A stretch of 64,000 bases of DNA, taken from Diphasiastrum complanatum. Taxonomy: Eukaryota; Streptophyta; Lycopodiopsida; Lycopodiales; Lycopodiaceae. Position 1 is the stretch's first letter, and the number at the start of each line of letters is the position of its first letter. The stretch lies in NCBI GenBank assembly GCA_029204225.1, contig CM055099.1, positions 44,480,145 through 44,544,144 on the forward strand, written 5' to 3'. The position numbers and the translations under genes are program-made. Under the pieces are notes generated by a model. The model had not been told where the DNA came from. It worked only from the letters and a program-made list of their open reading frames with translations, and searched no databases. This document shows, piece by piece, positions 34,713 through 45,889 of the stretch.

Positions 34713-35015
34713 TGTTGGATTTGATGCTTATTGGGATTGATCATTCTTATGCTTTTTGAGAGACAAAAGGAGAGAGAGAAGAGTAAGTCTCTATCATTGT
34801 TGTGGATCTAGTGTTAATGGATGTGGTGTTAATGCTTAGTGTTAATGGATCTTAGTGTTAGATATGAATCATATGCATTTGTTGGATTATGAAATATGTT
34901 ATCGCTCTCATGGGAACAAATTTGCGAATCTGCGTGTGACAGCTAGTTAATTCTCTGCATCTCTTGATGTCTGTGTGCCTGGATATAGGGTTGGATAGGA
35001 AAAATACCTCTTACA
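34713..35015 (+). mobile_element. LTR-A, 3' part of the split copy
   Basis: Continues LTR-A from tgttggatttgatgc.tattggg through agtgttaatggatgtg, gttatcgctctcatgggaac to ...cctcttaca. A degenerate Asp-type primer site (tgacgccatgcc, 35020-35031) follows after four or so bases. Confidence 0.82.
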
Positions 35016-36060
35016 ATTTTGACGCCATGCCAATTTTTCAGTTTTCAGCATGTATTTGATGTATGGATGGATGTTAGCTTGTATTTAGGCATCTTGTTTT
35101 GGCATAATAGGGTTAAAATTGCATTTTAGGATTAAATTGGAAGAGATCTTGCTCGATGTGAGTGGATTTTCTTGTTTGAAATCATTGTTGAGTAAGGGGA
35201 GCCATACAAATCACCATTCTTAAGATTTATTTGGATCTGAAGAATTTAGAGAAAACAAAAAAAATTGTTCATTTATGTCATTTTGGTATAAAAAAAAAAG
35301 GGCCAAAATCGTCATCAGTCTTGATAAATTTCTGTTCCTTGGCAACCAACCTTCGCAGGAAAGCACCGCCTTTATACAGAGAACCTTCAGTTTGAAGGGC
35401 AAAGGTTACTTCCCAATCAACTTCTATAAACAGAACAAAAACCAACAAAAATGGTGCAAAAATGCTAAAAAAACAGAAAACCAATCTTTGCCTGTTCTAT
35501 TGTACCTAGATCTGGCCCCAGATCTGTCTACTGCTCGGTCGACAAAGGTTAAAAATAAAAATAGAAGGCTAAAGTGACTGTTCATCTAGTTGCTAGTAAC
35601 CTTTTGTAGAAAGTTTAACACCTTTCTGCAAAAATATCAGTTCTCTGAGAAGAACCTTCGCCTGAACCTTCGCCAAAGTCAGAGTTAGTCCAACATACTA
35701 TTTTTGATAATTATTAATCAGTGAGTTGGACAAATGTTAAGTCAAGGTCAGTTGTCATATTCATCTATTTTTGTCAAAAAAAAAATACTCTTTTTTGCAA
35801 AAATAGCAATATCACTCTTGATCCTCCGCTTGAACCTTCATCGACTTGTCTAAGATTTCTAAATATAGTATTTCATAATTTTTGAGTTTCGACGAAGGTT
35901 AGATCTATCAGAATCATCTAAAAAGTCTATCTTAATCCTCACCAAGCTACAAAAAAACCATTGTTCGGTAGATAGAACCTTCGTCAATTCTACCCTAGCC
36001 ATATCAGTACCAGATATACCTATTGTCAATCAGACAAATGTTAGTTTTTTCAAATTTGTA
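35016..36060 (+). mobile_element. LTR-A element primer site and leader
   Basis: Collinear with the inverted leader at 16.7-17.6 kb. Rich in aaccttcg(c/t) words (about 35349, 35654, 35666, 35979, and reversed copies near 35890). No ORF of substance. It ends in unrelated (CT)- and (CA)-rich sequence at about 36060, so the coding part of this copy is absent. Confidence 0.75.
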
Positions 36061-37690
36061 TACATAACCAAAATAAACTCACATTTAACTCTACCTCTCT
36101 CTCTCTTTCATCTCTCTCCAACACACACTCACATTCACACACCCTCTCTCTCCAACACACACACTCTTTCCACTCCTCTCTCTAACCACTAATAGCTAAT
36201 TAACACTTTAGAGACAAAACACACATGCTAATTAGGAGTCAAAATAGCAATAACTTAGAAAAAATAGCAACAAGCACAAAGTTAAGCTAATAATAATCAA
36301 ATACCATAGCAAACATATGTGGACCCAAAATGGTAGCATTTAGCCTCTTATATTAAGGATGAAAATCACTTACAAAGGGCTTCTCTTTATGGAAGGTTGT
36401 GAAGTTTCTAAATTTACTTATGGGACAAGACATTTTAAGTCTCAATATGCAATGCAAGTTCCATTCTAGGAAACTTGACTTTGACTTTTACAAACTTTTT
36501 AAAGTCTAAGTTAAAACCTTGAGACTTTCCAAAATTGTTTTCTTGCCCCCTAGTGACTAATGGCACCACAAGTTGGACTTATGCACGCAGGGTGTCATGT
36601 GTTGTATGCCATGGACCCATGAGCTTATTAATGAATTACCGAAATAGCCATGGAGCTAAACTAGACTAGAATTAGTCATTGGAATTGTTAATAAAAAGGT
36701 GCAAACAACACGCCACATTTGTATTGGCGGGAATTATAATAATGGTTGTAAGGCCCAAATATAAGTAATAAGGCCCCAAATATTAACTAGAGGCATCAAA
36801 AACCTACTATAAATAGAGGAGGTTGTGCTAATTTGGAGGCTATTCTACTTTTATGATTTTTGAACTTTTGGTGATCTTGAAGCTTCTCTTTGAGAGCTTT
36901 CTTGATAGTGTTGATGGTTCATGTGCCTACAATCACATAAAAACTATGATCAGGCTCTAGTTTCAGGCCTAATCTTGTGAATGATCAATAATAATAAATA
37001 ATGGATCCTATCTTTATCCATTTTGCTGAAGTTTGGCTACATTCAGTTAGTTTCTTGAATTTTGACTAGTTTCTTGATTTTCTTGCATTGTCATGATATT
37101 TTGATGTTTAGTGAATGGATTAGATGTATGAATGCTAAAATTGGCACATGACATAGGGTGCCATACTTGGGGCCTAACGCAACTAAGTACTAACGGACTC
37201 TTCAAGATGGGCTTATACAAACATGATGTCATACTTGGGCCATTGATTTAACAAAAATGATTATTTACAAAGGCTTTTTTCTGCAAGGTGGTCCTTTTCT
37301 AAATTACCCTAGGCTCCATTGAACTGCCCCTTAGGCCTTGTATTCCAGCTCCCACACTCTCCCGTTGCTAAATGGTTGCCAGTCTCATGGCAATTATTGG
37401 ATATGTGTGTGTGTGTGTGCATGTGTGTGTGTGTGCATGTGTGTGTGCGTGTGCGTGGATCCGCTTGTTGCTTAGCTTCTAGCTCTTCATTTTACTTGTG
37501 GAGTTTTTGAATGAGCTTTTTGTAGCCGTCCATTGCCTGGGGCCTTAGGATTGTGTCATCTTTAAACGGACCGAAGACATGTGATCTACGGGACAATCAT
37601 TGGGGTAACACTCTTCCACTCGTGCTACATGCTAGGACATTGTCATAGGTTCTTGATAGTAAATTTGTGCCACCATGAGCAGGCTGAGAA
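36061..37690. other. Spacer with possible LTR remains
   Basis: Pyrimidine-rich ctctctctctttc / cacacactc run at 36095-36185. A reversed ggacttatgcacgcagggtgtca at about 36573-36596 echoes the LTR-A start region. ctataaatagagg at about 36812 is TATA-like, downstream of an aaggcccaaatat motif also seen near 26.69 kb. A (GT)n tract lies at 37403-37457. No supported gene. Confidence 0.45.
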
Positions 37691-38437
37691 GGGGGTGTTA
37701 AGAATAAAATACAAAGGGACCAAGGAACAGTTCCAATGAAACTCAAAGTAATTCAGGAAAGAGATCTCTTTGGAATTCTCGCTTGTCGCACCATTGGATC
37801 AACTGAAAGATGGTGCTGTTTGGAAGAACTGCTCCAAGGCGTACTAGAAATTTGCTTGGTTTGTCTATCCTTGGAATTTAGGAATGACCGCACAATTGGG
37901 AAGCGCGTTGGCGTACTTGGTTTGGAACTTTTGGACCGACTCTCTAGAGTCTAGGGCTGCTTACAAAACATGTTTGATGCTCTGGCTTGCTTGGCCCTGG
38001 CCTGCATCCATGCCTGTTGCTTTGTCGTGTGAGAGGGTTTCTTGGGATGAGCTTGCACCAAATGGTTCACCCTCGAGCACCAACCTTAGTAGTGTGTCAA
38101 CTTGGCCCTTAGATGAACCGCGAGATCATTCCAGCAAGTTTTGCCACAACAAGTCAAGATCCTCAACCCCAATTAAAATTCAGCTTTGAAAATATGTTCA
38201 TACCCGAGGATCAAGGATTTCCATGTTTTTATTCAGATGGAACTGAAGCTTCTGTCTATCCCTTGTTTACTGCTCAACAACGTTTCTACGGGGACAGAGC
38301 ACCTATCCAATGTTACGGCTGTGTAGAAAACTTCTTGGTTATTAAGGTGACACGTAAGCAATATGACTTCTTGGCATTAGTACACCTTTATGTACAAAGT
38401 AGTAATGAAAGAATCAAATGATACACTTTTTGGTGAA
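37691..38437 (+). other. Unrecognised coding-like stretch
   Basis: Overlapping readings at 37884-38189 and 38113-38421 look protein-like in places, e.g. FSFENMFIPEDQGFPCFYS, DGTEASVYPLFTAQQRFY and IQCYGCVENFLVIKV. No family recognised, frames change, and no start can be chosen. It may be a decayed gene or retroelement linked with the CCHC motif 220 bases further on. Confidence 0.35.
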
Positions 38438-38645
38438 TGCATTTCAAACAATTTTTGTGCAAATGATGAATGCGCGAGTATTTGACCGAATTTTTGTTTT
38501 AGTTAACAAGTGATTGAGCCTGTGACACAGTCTCACACATGCATGTTAAAGTGAGCACATTAAATGTGTCACTAGCCAAAAGCATCACCATTTGTTCATC
38601 ATCTTACATAAGTGAGAAAAGTTTACCTCAGTGGATTACCAAACT

Positions 38646-38687
38646 TGTTACAGATGTAAACAGATGGGACATCAAACAAGCAAATGT
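38646..38687 (+). pseudogene. Isolated CCHC zinc-knuckle segment
   Basis: In one frame the DNA reads CYRCKQMGHQTSKC, a perfect CX2CX4HX4C knuckle, preceded by FTSVDYQT and followed by PFPPGK. A one-base slip in an A-run afterwards would continue as KPVTPPVANSQLVGDEEQK. In-frame stops lie about 30 bases upstream and 20 downstream. A retroelement gag or LINE ORF1 remnant is most likely; a host CCHC gene is possible. Confidence 0.55.
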
Positions 38688-38739
38688 CCCTTCCCACCAG
38701 GAAAAAACCAGTGACTCCTCCCGTAGCTAATTCACAGCT

Positions 38740-40283
38740 AGTTGGGGATGAAGAACAGAAAAACACTACTCTCAGGCAGAAAATCCCTCAGTACTCTTGC
38801 ATCTCCCAGTTTCTTCCCAGCCTTCGTTGACAATGGAAACTCCTAGCAGTGCCAAGGCCACAATTTATACTGCTCCCTTGCCAACCAAAGTGCCAAAGAG
38901 CATGGAAGATAAAATCATCACCCATTATGGACTTTGTCAGACATACAAGTGAATGAGACAGACAGAACTGACCACCCTTTAGGCATGGAATAAGCCCTCA
39001 ACAAATTGTGATTTGGACTTTGCCTGAGCAAGTTGCAACAAATGTAGTACGACAAGAACTTCATCCTGCAGATCAGAGAAGGCAAAATCTCCACCCTTTG
39101 ATAAATTATATGCTGGCAATTCAGATGAGTATGATTGATAGAATCATCTTGCTGTGCAGATGTGTAAAAATGAGGGCTTTGTATTGAACGTCATCGACTT
39201 GCTACATGGTTTTGAGATTGAACATTGGCTGCTGCTTGGCCTCTTTGCAAGGTGTGTCAGTGATTGTGATTTTATCTATGCTGCTAGCTGCTTTACTGGT
39301 TAGTAGGTTGTTTCACTTTCTGTTTAGTGAATCTTTGTAAATATTACGGTAGTTATTAGTTTTATTCACGTGAGAAAAGAAAATCTAGCAAGCCACCTCA
39401 TTGCGTTTGAAATATTATACAATAAGTTGGTGCCAACTACACAAAATATGATTAAACCTTCTTCAAAGCCAATTATTCACAAGCTGTGCAGGCACCTGTG
39501 AATGTGCTGTCCGTACTGACCAGGAAGGCCAAAAGATCAAGGAGGTTTGTAAGCTGTTGCTCTGAATAGAATCTCACTCTCGTTCGCATCTGAAGCCAAT
39601 TAGAGATATAACAAATCAGCAATAACCTTCAACACAACCTTATTACACCAAGAATGCTGGCAGTAAATCACTGGATAGCCTGTACATTGGATTTCAAACT
39701 GAACAACAGGTTTCTAAAGAGGCACAAAACCAGCAACTTTGAGAGTAAAAGGTAAAACGGAAGGTCAGCAACGAGCCTGTAGGACTTTTAAATGTTTTGT
39801 CTAGAACTTTGTGCATTTATGCAAACTTTCCATTTTTATTGAAGAATAAATTGGAAGCAGTGAACAATGTAATCTGGCATATTCTCTTTTCTTGCAAGTT
39901 ATGCTTTATATTTTCCATAGACAGGAAGCTAGACTACAACCTGTGAAAGATCAGGATTTAGCATGAAATATTAAAGCTTTGTGCCAAATTGTGGAAGTAA
40001 TCATGTGCCAGTACCTGACATTGTCAGCACTGGCCAATAAATGAAATTGTGATTAAATCACTGAAATCTCAGAAATCTTACAACACAATACCAATGGCTA
40101 GATTTATGAATATGTGGACATTCAAAATATCAGTTGCTGCTACAGTTTACGTGCTGTCACAGGACACAATTAACTGTCCCAGCACGAAAAACATTTTTTT
40201 TAATCCCCGTGATAGAACTGCTCAGCATGAGTGGGCTTTCTCTTTAAATCTATCTCCACACCCTCCTGTGACACATACTTCAA
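38740..40283. other. Unassigned spacer
   Basis: About 1.5 kb of AT-rich sequence without a recognised element or supported ORF. One of the few non-repetitive-looking parts of the window. Confidence 0.45.
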
Positions 40284-40442
40284 TTAACGAAGTCCGTCGT
40301 GCTTATCTCCAGAGTGAGGAGATGTGATATGTATAGCACATGATGGGAAAGACATGCCAATACCATCAACAATGAGAAAATCGGAGAAGCCTAGAGGAAG
40401 CATATTCACATTCCATGTCATGAATGAGTTCACTGCTGCACC
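40284..40442 (-). CDS. Candidate terminal exon of an unknown gene
   Basis: On the minus strand a cattgattttcag acceptor-like site precedes an open stretch of 52 codons ending in TAA at 40284-40286, reading FMTWNVNMLPLGFSDFLIV and DGIGMSFPSCAIHITSP. Codons and residues look more like a real protein than the surrounding spacer. No family recognised and no partner exon established, so the exon call is an inference from the splice-like border and composition. Confidence 0.3.
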   Translation of the reverse strand, partial: GAAVNSFMTWNVNMLPLGFSDFLIVDGIGMSFPSCAIHITSPHSGDKHDGLR

Positions 40443-41282
40443 TGAAAATCAATGAGTTACAAAAGTACTGATGCGTCCGAGACGCGTAAAGACTACTCGA
40501 GAAAATATCCAAGGTGAATTTTAACTCAACCAGGATTTTCCACCCCTTTCCCGAAGTCAAGTTCTTCATCCGAATCAAGAGCATTAACGTAGTCATAGTA
40601 CGAACTTACCTGCAGAGTCGAACCCAAATTCATCAACCAACCTTCCAACAACAAATCAACATACATAACAGAGAAGTAAAAGGCAATTTTAAAAATTGCA
40701 ATGGACGCAAGGTTACAAATTCATGAAAAAGGCCAAGAGAAGATTGACCAGATACTTAAATGGAAAGAGACATTATTAAGTTTGAATCTATGCATAAGTG
40801 AGTTATTACAATTCATTTTCATATGTATCTATCAGATTGGGATGTATCCAATTTCAAAAAAAAATCTGAGAAGTTAGTGATATCATTAATAAAACCTGGA
40901 AATAGTTTCTACAACAAAAAAGTCAAAGGATCCAAATTGAAACAATAATATAGAATTCACCAAAAAAATCTTAGCCAACCAGCGGTACTTATGTCTCATT
41001 AGTACCAAAGCATAAGTTGCTATCTGTGTTTCTAAAGCTTACATTGAGGTTTTTCTTCTATTGTACGAGAAGCATTGAAAAACTTCATTACATCTAATAC
41101 CAACAAAAGGATTCAAGTCTGACAACAATGTACAAGAACATATGCATCCTTAAGGTTATCCAAAGTTCATCGACGAAAGAAAGCAAGGAAATAAAGCAAT
41201 TACTTAGCCATTTAGAAAGGACAGTTAGAGTAGTTTTACAAGGTGTTGCAATCTTAGTTGCCCGATCCGGAATGTGGGCAAA

Positions 41283-41408
41283 TTAAAAAAAAACGTAAAT
41301 ATTTAACAAAGGGTCCGACCCAGCTTTCAGCATATATTGGTTGAGCAGATTACGGTGGAGCATCTTCAGCTGGTCGGATTCAAATATATCACCGTCATGA
41401 CCTCCCAT
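41283..41408 (-). CDS. Short ORF, candidate gene fragment
   Basis: 41 codons from an ATG at 41408: MGGHDGDIFESDQLKMLHR, then NLLNQYMLKAGSDPLLN, ending in a T-run and TAA. The residues look like an ordinary soluble protein N-terminus, and the stop comes from a poly-A (plus strand) tract. It may be the 5' part of a decayed gene. No family recognised. Confidence 0.25.
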   Translation of the reverse strand: MGGHDGDIFESDQLKMLHRNLLNQYMLKAGSDPLLNIYVFF

Positions 41409-41671
41409 AGTGATTCTGGAACAGCAACTATGCGTGTAACAGAGCTACAACCAATTTCCGCTTTGTACTAATCCTTAGACAGCAAGGATTCCTTAAGAAT
41501 TCACATTCATTACCACTTTAGCTCTCACAGTTATGCATAAGTAACAAAAGCTTCCAAAGGTTAGCCTTTCAACGAATCTAACCAATCAATATGCTACTGC
41601 CACAGACAGTATCATAAACTCGGGAAATTTTTGCTGAACTTCTGCCCACAAAAAGTTGAAATGCGTTGGGA

Positions 41672-41679
41672 TTCCTCTC

Positions 41680-41720
<41 letters not shown>
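41672..41720. repeat. (CT)n microsatellite
   Basis: Nearly uninterrupted CT dinucleotides. It makes a false Ser-Leu/Arg-Glu repeat reading on either strand. Confidence 0.95.
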
Positions 41721-41721
<1 letters not shown>

Positions 41722-41816
41722 AGCTGTACCACAGCGATTCTGCCCACGACTCCTATCAGATAGATCGCGGCCAGCAAGTGTCATTTTTTTTTATTAAAAA
41801 AAAAAACGTTCCGACC

Positions 41817-41838
41817 CAGTATGTTCCGGAACATACTG
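41817..41838. repeat. Perfect 22-bp palindrome
   Basis: Self-complementary over all 22 bases, centred on ttccggaa, and flanked on both sides by acgttccga words (41806 and 41840). It lies right after a T-run/A-run. It could be the fused ends of a small inverted-repeat element. Confidence 0.85.
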
Positions 41839-41839
41839 T

Positions 41840-42858
41840 ACGTTCCGATCCAAAAGGGCCGGAACGGGTTTCTAAGCTTAGGATTGTATCTATTAAACAT
41901 GTTGAGAGGAGAGAACTTACCCAAAGACAGAATGAGTGAAGTAAAGTACCCTAATCTACACAGCCGTTTTAGGCAAACTTTCTAGAAACAATACTAAGAA
42001 ATGTTAGTAGGATGAAAAGTAGGATGCTGAGGAGACAACATGATCATAGCTTCTGGAGTGTAGCAACTTGAAGGGATGTGATACAGTTTCTCAAACTTTC
42101 AAAAGCATTCCAAACAACAGAACAAGGTTTTTAGGTTTAGGGTGGGCTCTCCACAACATGGAAGGCTTTTTTGACAAAATGCCTATTCTTTGGTAACTTG
42201 GACTTACCCTCAAGGTTACAATTTCTAGTAATAATCATCCAAAAAAGTTCATGAGGCCAGCGCATCTTGTGCAATTCAAAAAGTCACCATTGATGAGCCG
42301 AGGACTGAATGGCTCAAATCCACATTTAGGTTTAAGTTATGGACTTGTCTTTGACTCACCATATTACAACATTCATTTAGCTCATTTATTCATTTGCCGG
42401 CAAGGAGCCCTTTTTATTCAAGTATAGGCATAAAGGCCTTTTTTATGCATTTATAATTTAGGACCGACTGGCCAGCAGCCCTACTTTTATTACTTAAGTA
42501 TTTGGAGTGCGGGCCATTGAGGAGAGCGCACTATTTTCCCTCCAAATGGATTTGTCTCCCTGATTGCACGTGCACGGATTCTTTGGCCGGCATAGGTGAG
42601 CTCTCGATATATGCTCTTGATCTCCCTTGATTTTTGAATTCGACTTTAGGGTTCCTTGAGGGAGTATAAATATGTCTTATGTACATTCATTTTTCAGCTT
42701 ATCGATTTGGTATTGCTTGGGCTCTTTGTGGGAGAACTCCTGCCTTTGCTAGTGCTCACTGCTTGTAGAGCTTTAGTGACATGTGATGCTCTTTTGCTAG
42801 AATGTCTCATGTATTGACGATGTATTTGATACTGAAATCCATGAACTAGTCTATCGCT
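41840..42858. other. Spacer leading into a probable Ty3 LTR
   Basis: No gene. The last few hundred bases before 42859 are likely LTR sequence because a primer site follows, but no TG start could be fixed. Confidence 0.4.
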
Positions 42859-42872
42859 TGGTATCAGAGCAC
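42859..42872 (+). promoter_or_regulatory. Initiator-Met primer binding site
   Basis: TGGTATCAGAGCAC, preceded by a probable LTR end and followed about 90 bases later by Ty3 gag sequence. Confidence 0.75.
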
Positions 42873-42965
42873 TTTCCTACGTTGGTGGGGGTGCTACTTT
42901 TCTGATCTGATTTTTTTCGGTGCAAGAGGGTGCATTTCCAACAGATTACTAGCACCAAAAACTAG

Positions 42966-43145
42966 TTAGATAACTTGGAAACGTACTTTCATATGTTTCC
43001 AAAGACGGGTCCTCAATGCATACACTTAGCTGGCTCACATTTAGATGGTCGCGCTGTTACTTGGTGGCAGGTTTTTCATAGTGATCCTACTCACGATGGG
43101 ATGCAGCCATGGTCTGCCTTTCCTACAAAGCTTCGACAGCCATGA
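42966..43145 (+). pseudogene. Ty3 gag capsid fragment
   Basis: Open stretch LDNLETYFHMFPKTGPQC, IHLAGSHLDGRAVTWWQVF, HSDPTHDGMQPWSAF then a TGA. The LDGRAVTWW pattern is typical for retrotransposon capsid. The normal leader and gag N-terminus are missing, since only about 90 bases separate it from the primer site. Confidence 0.75.
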
Positions 43146-43273
43146 TTGACCCTCAGTTGTTGGTCTAGTAACGAGATCTTCGGAGTGTTTCCTAGTCTAG
43201 TGATTTGCGGGTAATGATCTCTCACCAAAATCAATCAAGCAATTTCATGATTTCTCTCTCATATTGGTGCAAT

Positions 43274-43667
43274 TGTGTCGGACGATCAGCGGATGAGTCA
43301 ACAGGACGTGTCATATGTTCATTGGCACACTTGGTCCAATGTATTGAGTGACACGTGTCAAACAATCTACCTATTAGATTGCCTATGTGTCAAGGTACTG
43401 CCAAGTGGCACGGGTCGACTGTGCGGAATTTGTCATGTGTCGATATTAGGATGCGTCAAGGTTAACAGGTGCTTGAGGGGGTATAGTGTGAGCCTTGCTA
43501 GGCATTCCCTATCTTACACCTATGCAACTATGGTTGGGAGGAGACTTGCATCAGAGCTCCAATTGTTGCTTATTGATCTATGTACATTTACCTAAGATTA
43601 ATAAAGTGACGAATTTGTTGGATACTTCTCTGTATTTACTTAGGGTTTTGTGAGCTTGTGTGCAACA
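43274..43667 (+). mobile_element. Candidate LTR upstream of a Ty3 gag
   Basis: Proposed TGTCGGACGA...gtgtgcaaca, followed three bases later by TGGTATCAAACTGG (43670-43683), an altered initiator-Met primer site. A polyadenylation-like taataaag lies at about 43598. A leader of some 400 bases then precedes gag sequence. Boundaries by eye only. Confidence 0.4.
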
Positions 43668-44084
43668 TTTGGTATCAAACTGGTTGCTTTCGAGACTTGT
43701 GGGATTTGGCATCACTAGCATCTTCAATTAGGGTTTGGTGCAATCTTGGAGAGCCATCGCCCTACTATAGGTGATTTTTTGGTAGATTTGGAGCTCATAC
43801 GATAGCAAATTGAAGCCCTATGGTGGATTGCTGATCTTTTGGCGGCCTTTGAGCATTTTATACTAATTGTCTTGGTTGTTCTCTTTGCTTTCGTGAAAAT
43901 CCAGCCCTTATAGCATTTGTAAGATTGTTTGTAACTTCTTCAATACTCAATATTTTTCAGTTCTATTGGTTGCAATAGCTTTTCTGTGGTAGGTGGTTGG
44001 TAGGGTGGGGCTTTTCACCTTTCGATTCCTTGCTTTTTGCCAACTGTCAGTTTGAAACCCTACCTTGCTGATTTTTGGAGAAGA

Positions 44085-44430
44085 AGAGTCTATATGTCGG
44101 TCAAGATTCACAGAGGTTAGATGTAGTATGCTCCAAGGTGGATGCTATCAAAGCCACTTTTGGAACAAGGGTAAAGGTGCTAGTGTTCTTGAGAGAGTCA
44201 GTGGTATGGCTAGGGAAGCTGAAAGGACATTGTCAATGGGCTTGTTTGAAACAGGGTAACTTGAGCTTGTAGGATTATGCAAACAAGTACCAAGAGGCTT
44301 TGTTATACATTCCTCGGGAATTTCCTATGTACATGCAAGTGTTTCACTTTATGGAAGGACTTCAAGAGAGTATTCGCCCTTTCGTGCGGAAGGAGCAATC
44401 TCACGATTTGCGGGCACATCAAATCATTCT
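44085..44430 (+). pseudogene. Ty3 gag C-terminal fragment
   Basis: Readable gag segment YANKYQEALLYIPREFPMY, MQVFHFMEGLQESIRPFV, RKEQSHDLRAHQ after less conserved sequence with a stop near 44270. The YxxKFxEL...F..GL...I pattern is that of plant Ty3 gag. It runs straight into the unknown coding family that follows. Confidence 0.7.
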
Positions 44431-45258
44431 AACTGAGTTTGCAGTCCCACCCATAAAGGGCTTGACGCCATCTTTCGACTCATTACATGTATTCAAAGAG
44501 TGCAATTGTTCCCCCTAGCTAAGGACACGCAGGTAGCACTCACCTCATTTGGGCATCTTCATAGTCAAGGTTTCCGACTATCATGGTTTTCTCAGGCCTC
44601 TCGTTTACTTGAAATACTTGGCATTTCTAAACCGAACCTTCCATTGGGCACTCACAAATACATTAGACGGTTCCTATACAGAGCATATCTGGTTCAGGCA
44701 TGACAGGGGGACCTCGGAATCAGAGCCTCTCACCTATTGGAGATATTTAGCAATTCCATATTTCATCCTAAGGGGAACCATCAATACAACATGAGGTTCA
44801 TATCTCTTGCATACATCCAAAGAATATGGCAAGATCCGTTGGGGGTCAACTTGATTTCTACCATACCCATTTCCTATGAGAGGGATGCAATAGGGGATTT
44901 TACATTGCCTCAATACCTAGACACTAGACTATCACATAGCCTAGATTTAGTTTGGAATACATTAGTGTTTCTTCTTATCAGCTATATGTGGAGAATAGAC
45001 ACTTTTAGAACATCCCAAGGCAAGATAGAATTTGTTGCTTATGTACCATGGGTGACCTTGATGTCATATGAAGATCCAATATATGTTGCTTTCATGATAC
45101 GAGAGACTTGTGTTAGGAGAATCGACATAGTAGGACAGATACTCAACTTCACATCATCTCCTTCAGCAAACAACAACCTAGGACATCCACAAAGTCAAGA
45201 TTGTCATAAGATGAGACAAACGTCCCATGTCCGACATCAGCACCGTGATTATAGATAG
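44421..45258 (+). pseudogene. Unknown coding family U, copy 1
   Basis: Successive readings in different frames: IILTEFAVPPIKGLTPSFD, WFSQASRLLEILGISKPNL, THKYIRRFLYRAYLVQA, then after a frame change IQRIWQDPLGVNLISTIPI, LDTRLSHSLDLVWNTLVFL and FVAYVPWVTLMSYEDPIYV, AFMIRETCVRRIDIV. Degenerate copies are at 45570-45860 and about 57120-57950, so it is a repeated protein-coding sequence rather than chance. Family not recognised; possibly an extra ORF of a Ty3 element or a mobile-domain protein. Confidence 0.55.
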
Positions 45259-45298
45259 TGTCAAATGCAGCGACCTATAGCCACCAAAGTATCACACC

Positions 45299-45569
45299 AT
45301 GTCACACACTCTTACACGCATAGGCATCATCCACAACAAAATTGTGGCACCTCATCTACAACCTCCTAAGCATCAACATCAAGAGCATCCTCAAGTTCTA
45401 CCATTACATCTTCGTTTAGCTACATGCCATCATAGTAGTGGATGTCTACATAGTTGTGATAATTTTTGTCACTTAGGCAGAGCTTATGCAGATTATGTAC
45501 TTTCTTTTCAAATAGTTCTACTAATAGATCTAAGCCCTCAGTTCCACACCAGATTATCACTGCTGAGTT
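45299..45569 (+). other. Unassigned low-complexity coding-like stretch
   Basis: His/Gln/Pro-rich reading without a recognised motif between copies 1 and 2 of family U. Confidence 0.35.
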
Positions 45570-45609
45570 TGCTGTTCCTCCCATTTTAGTGAATGCCCTT
45601 TTTTGGCTC

Positions 45610-45643
<34 letters not shown>

Positions 45644-45860
45644 GAGAGTATTGACTCTCCCTTCTGTAGATATTCCTACATTGGAGTTACATCCTCAAGA
45701 TTACTATATGATCGTGGAGTTCATTTCTCATGGTATTCTTAGGCTGCTCGCCTCCTGAGCACATTTGGTATTCCAGTTTCTGATCTCCCAGCAAGTACTC
45801 ATGATTACATAAGACGGGCTATCTATCGGGCCTACATCCAGCATACTTGGCAGGGACAGT
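45570..45860 (+). pseudogene. Unknown coding family U, copy 2 (decayed)
   Basis: Carries ITAEFAVPPI, then an AT microsatellite, then WYS, a stop, AARLLSTFGIPVSDLPAST, HDYIRRAIYRAYIQHTWQG. These match copy 1 segment by segment (TEFAVPPI, ASRLLEILGI, YIRRFLYRAYLVQ). It ends where Copia-2 LTR-like sequence begins. Confidence 0.6.
45612..45641. repeat. (AT)n microsatellite
   Basis: Fifteen or so AT units inside family U copy 2. Confidence 0.95.
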
Positions 45861-45889
45861 TGCGTTGGATTTCAATGCTCAGCTTCAAA

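Noticed and set aside
37319-37510. Short ORF with Val/Cys repeats
   Set aside because: Generated by the (GT)n tract at about 37403-37457.
41586-41939. Ser-Leu and Arg-Glu repeat ORFs on both strands
   Set aside because: Microsatellite translation.
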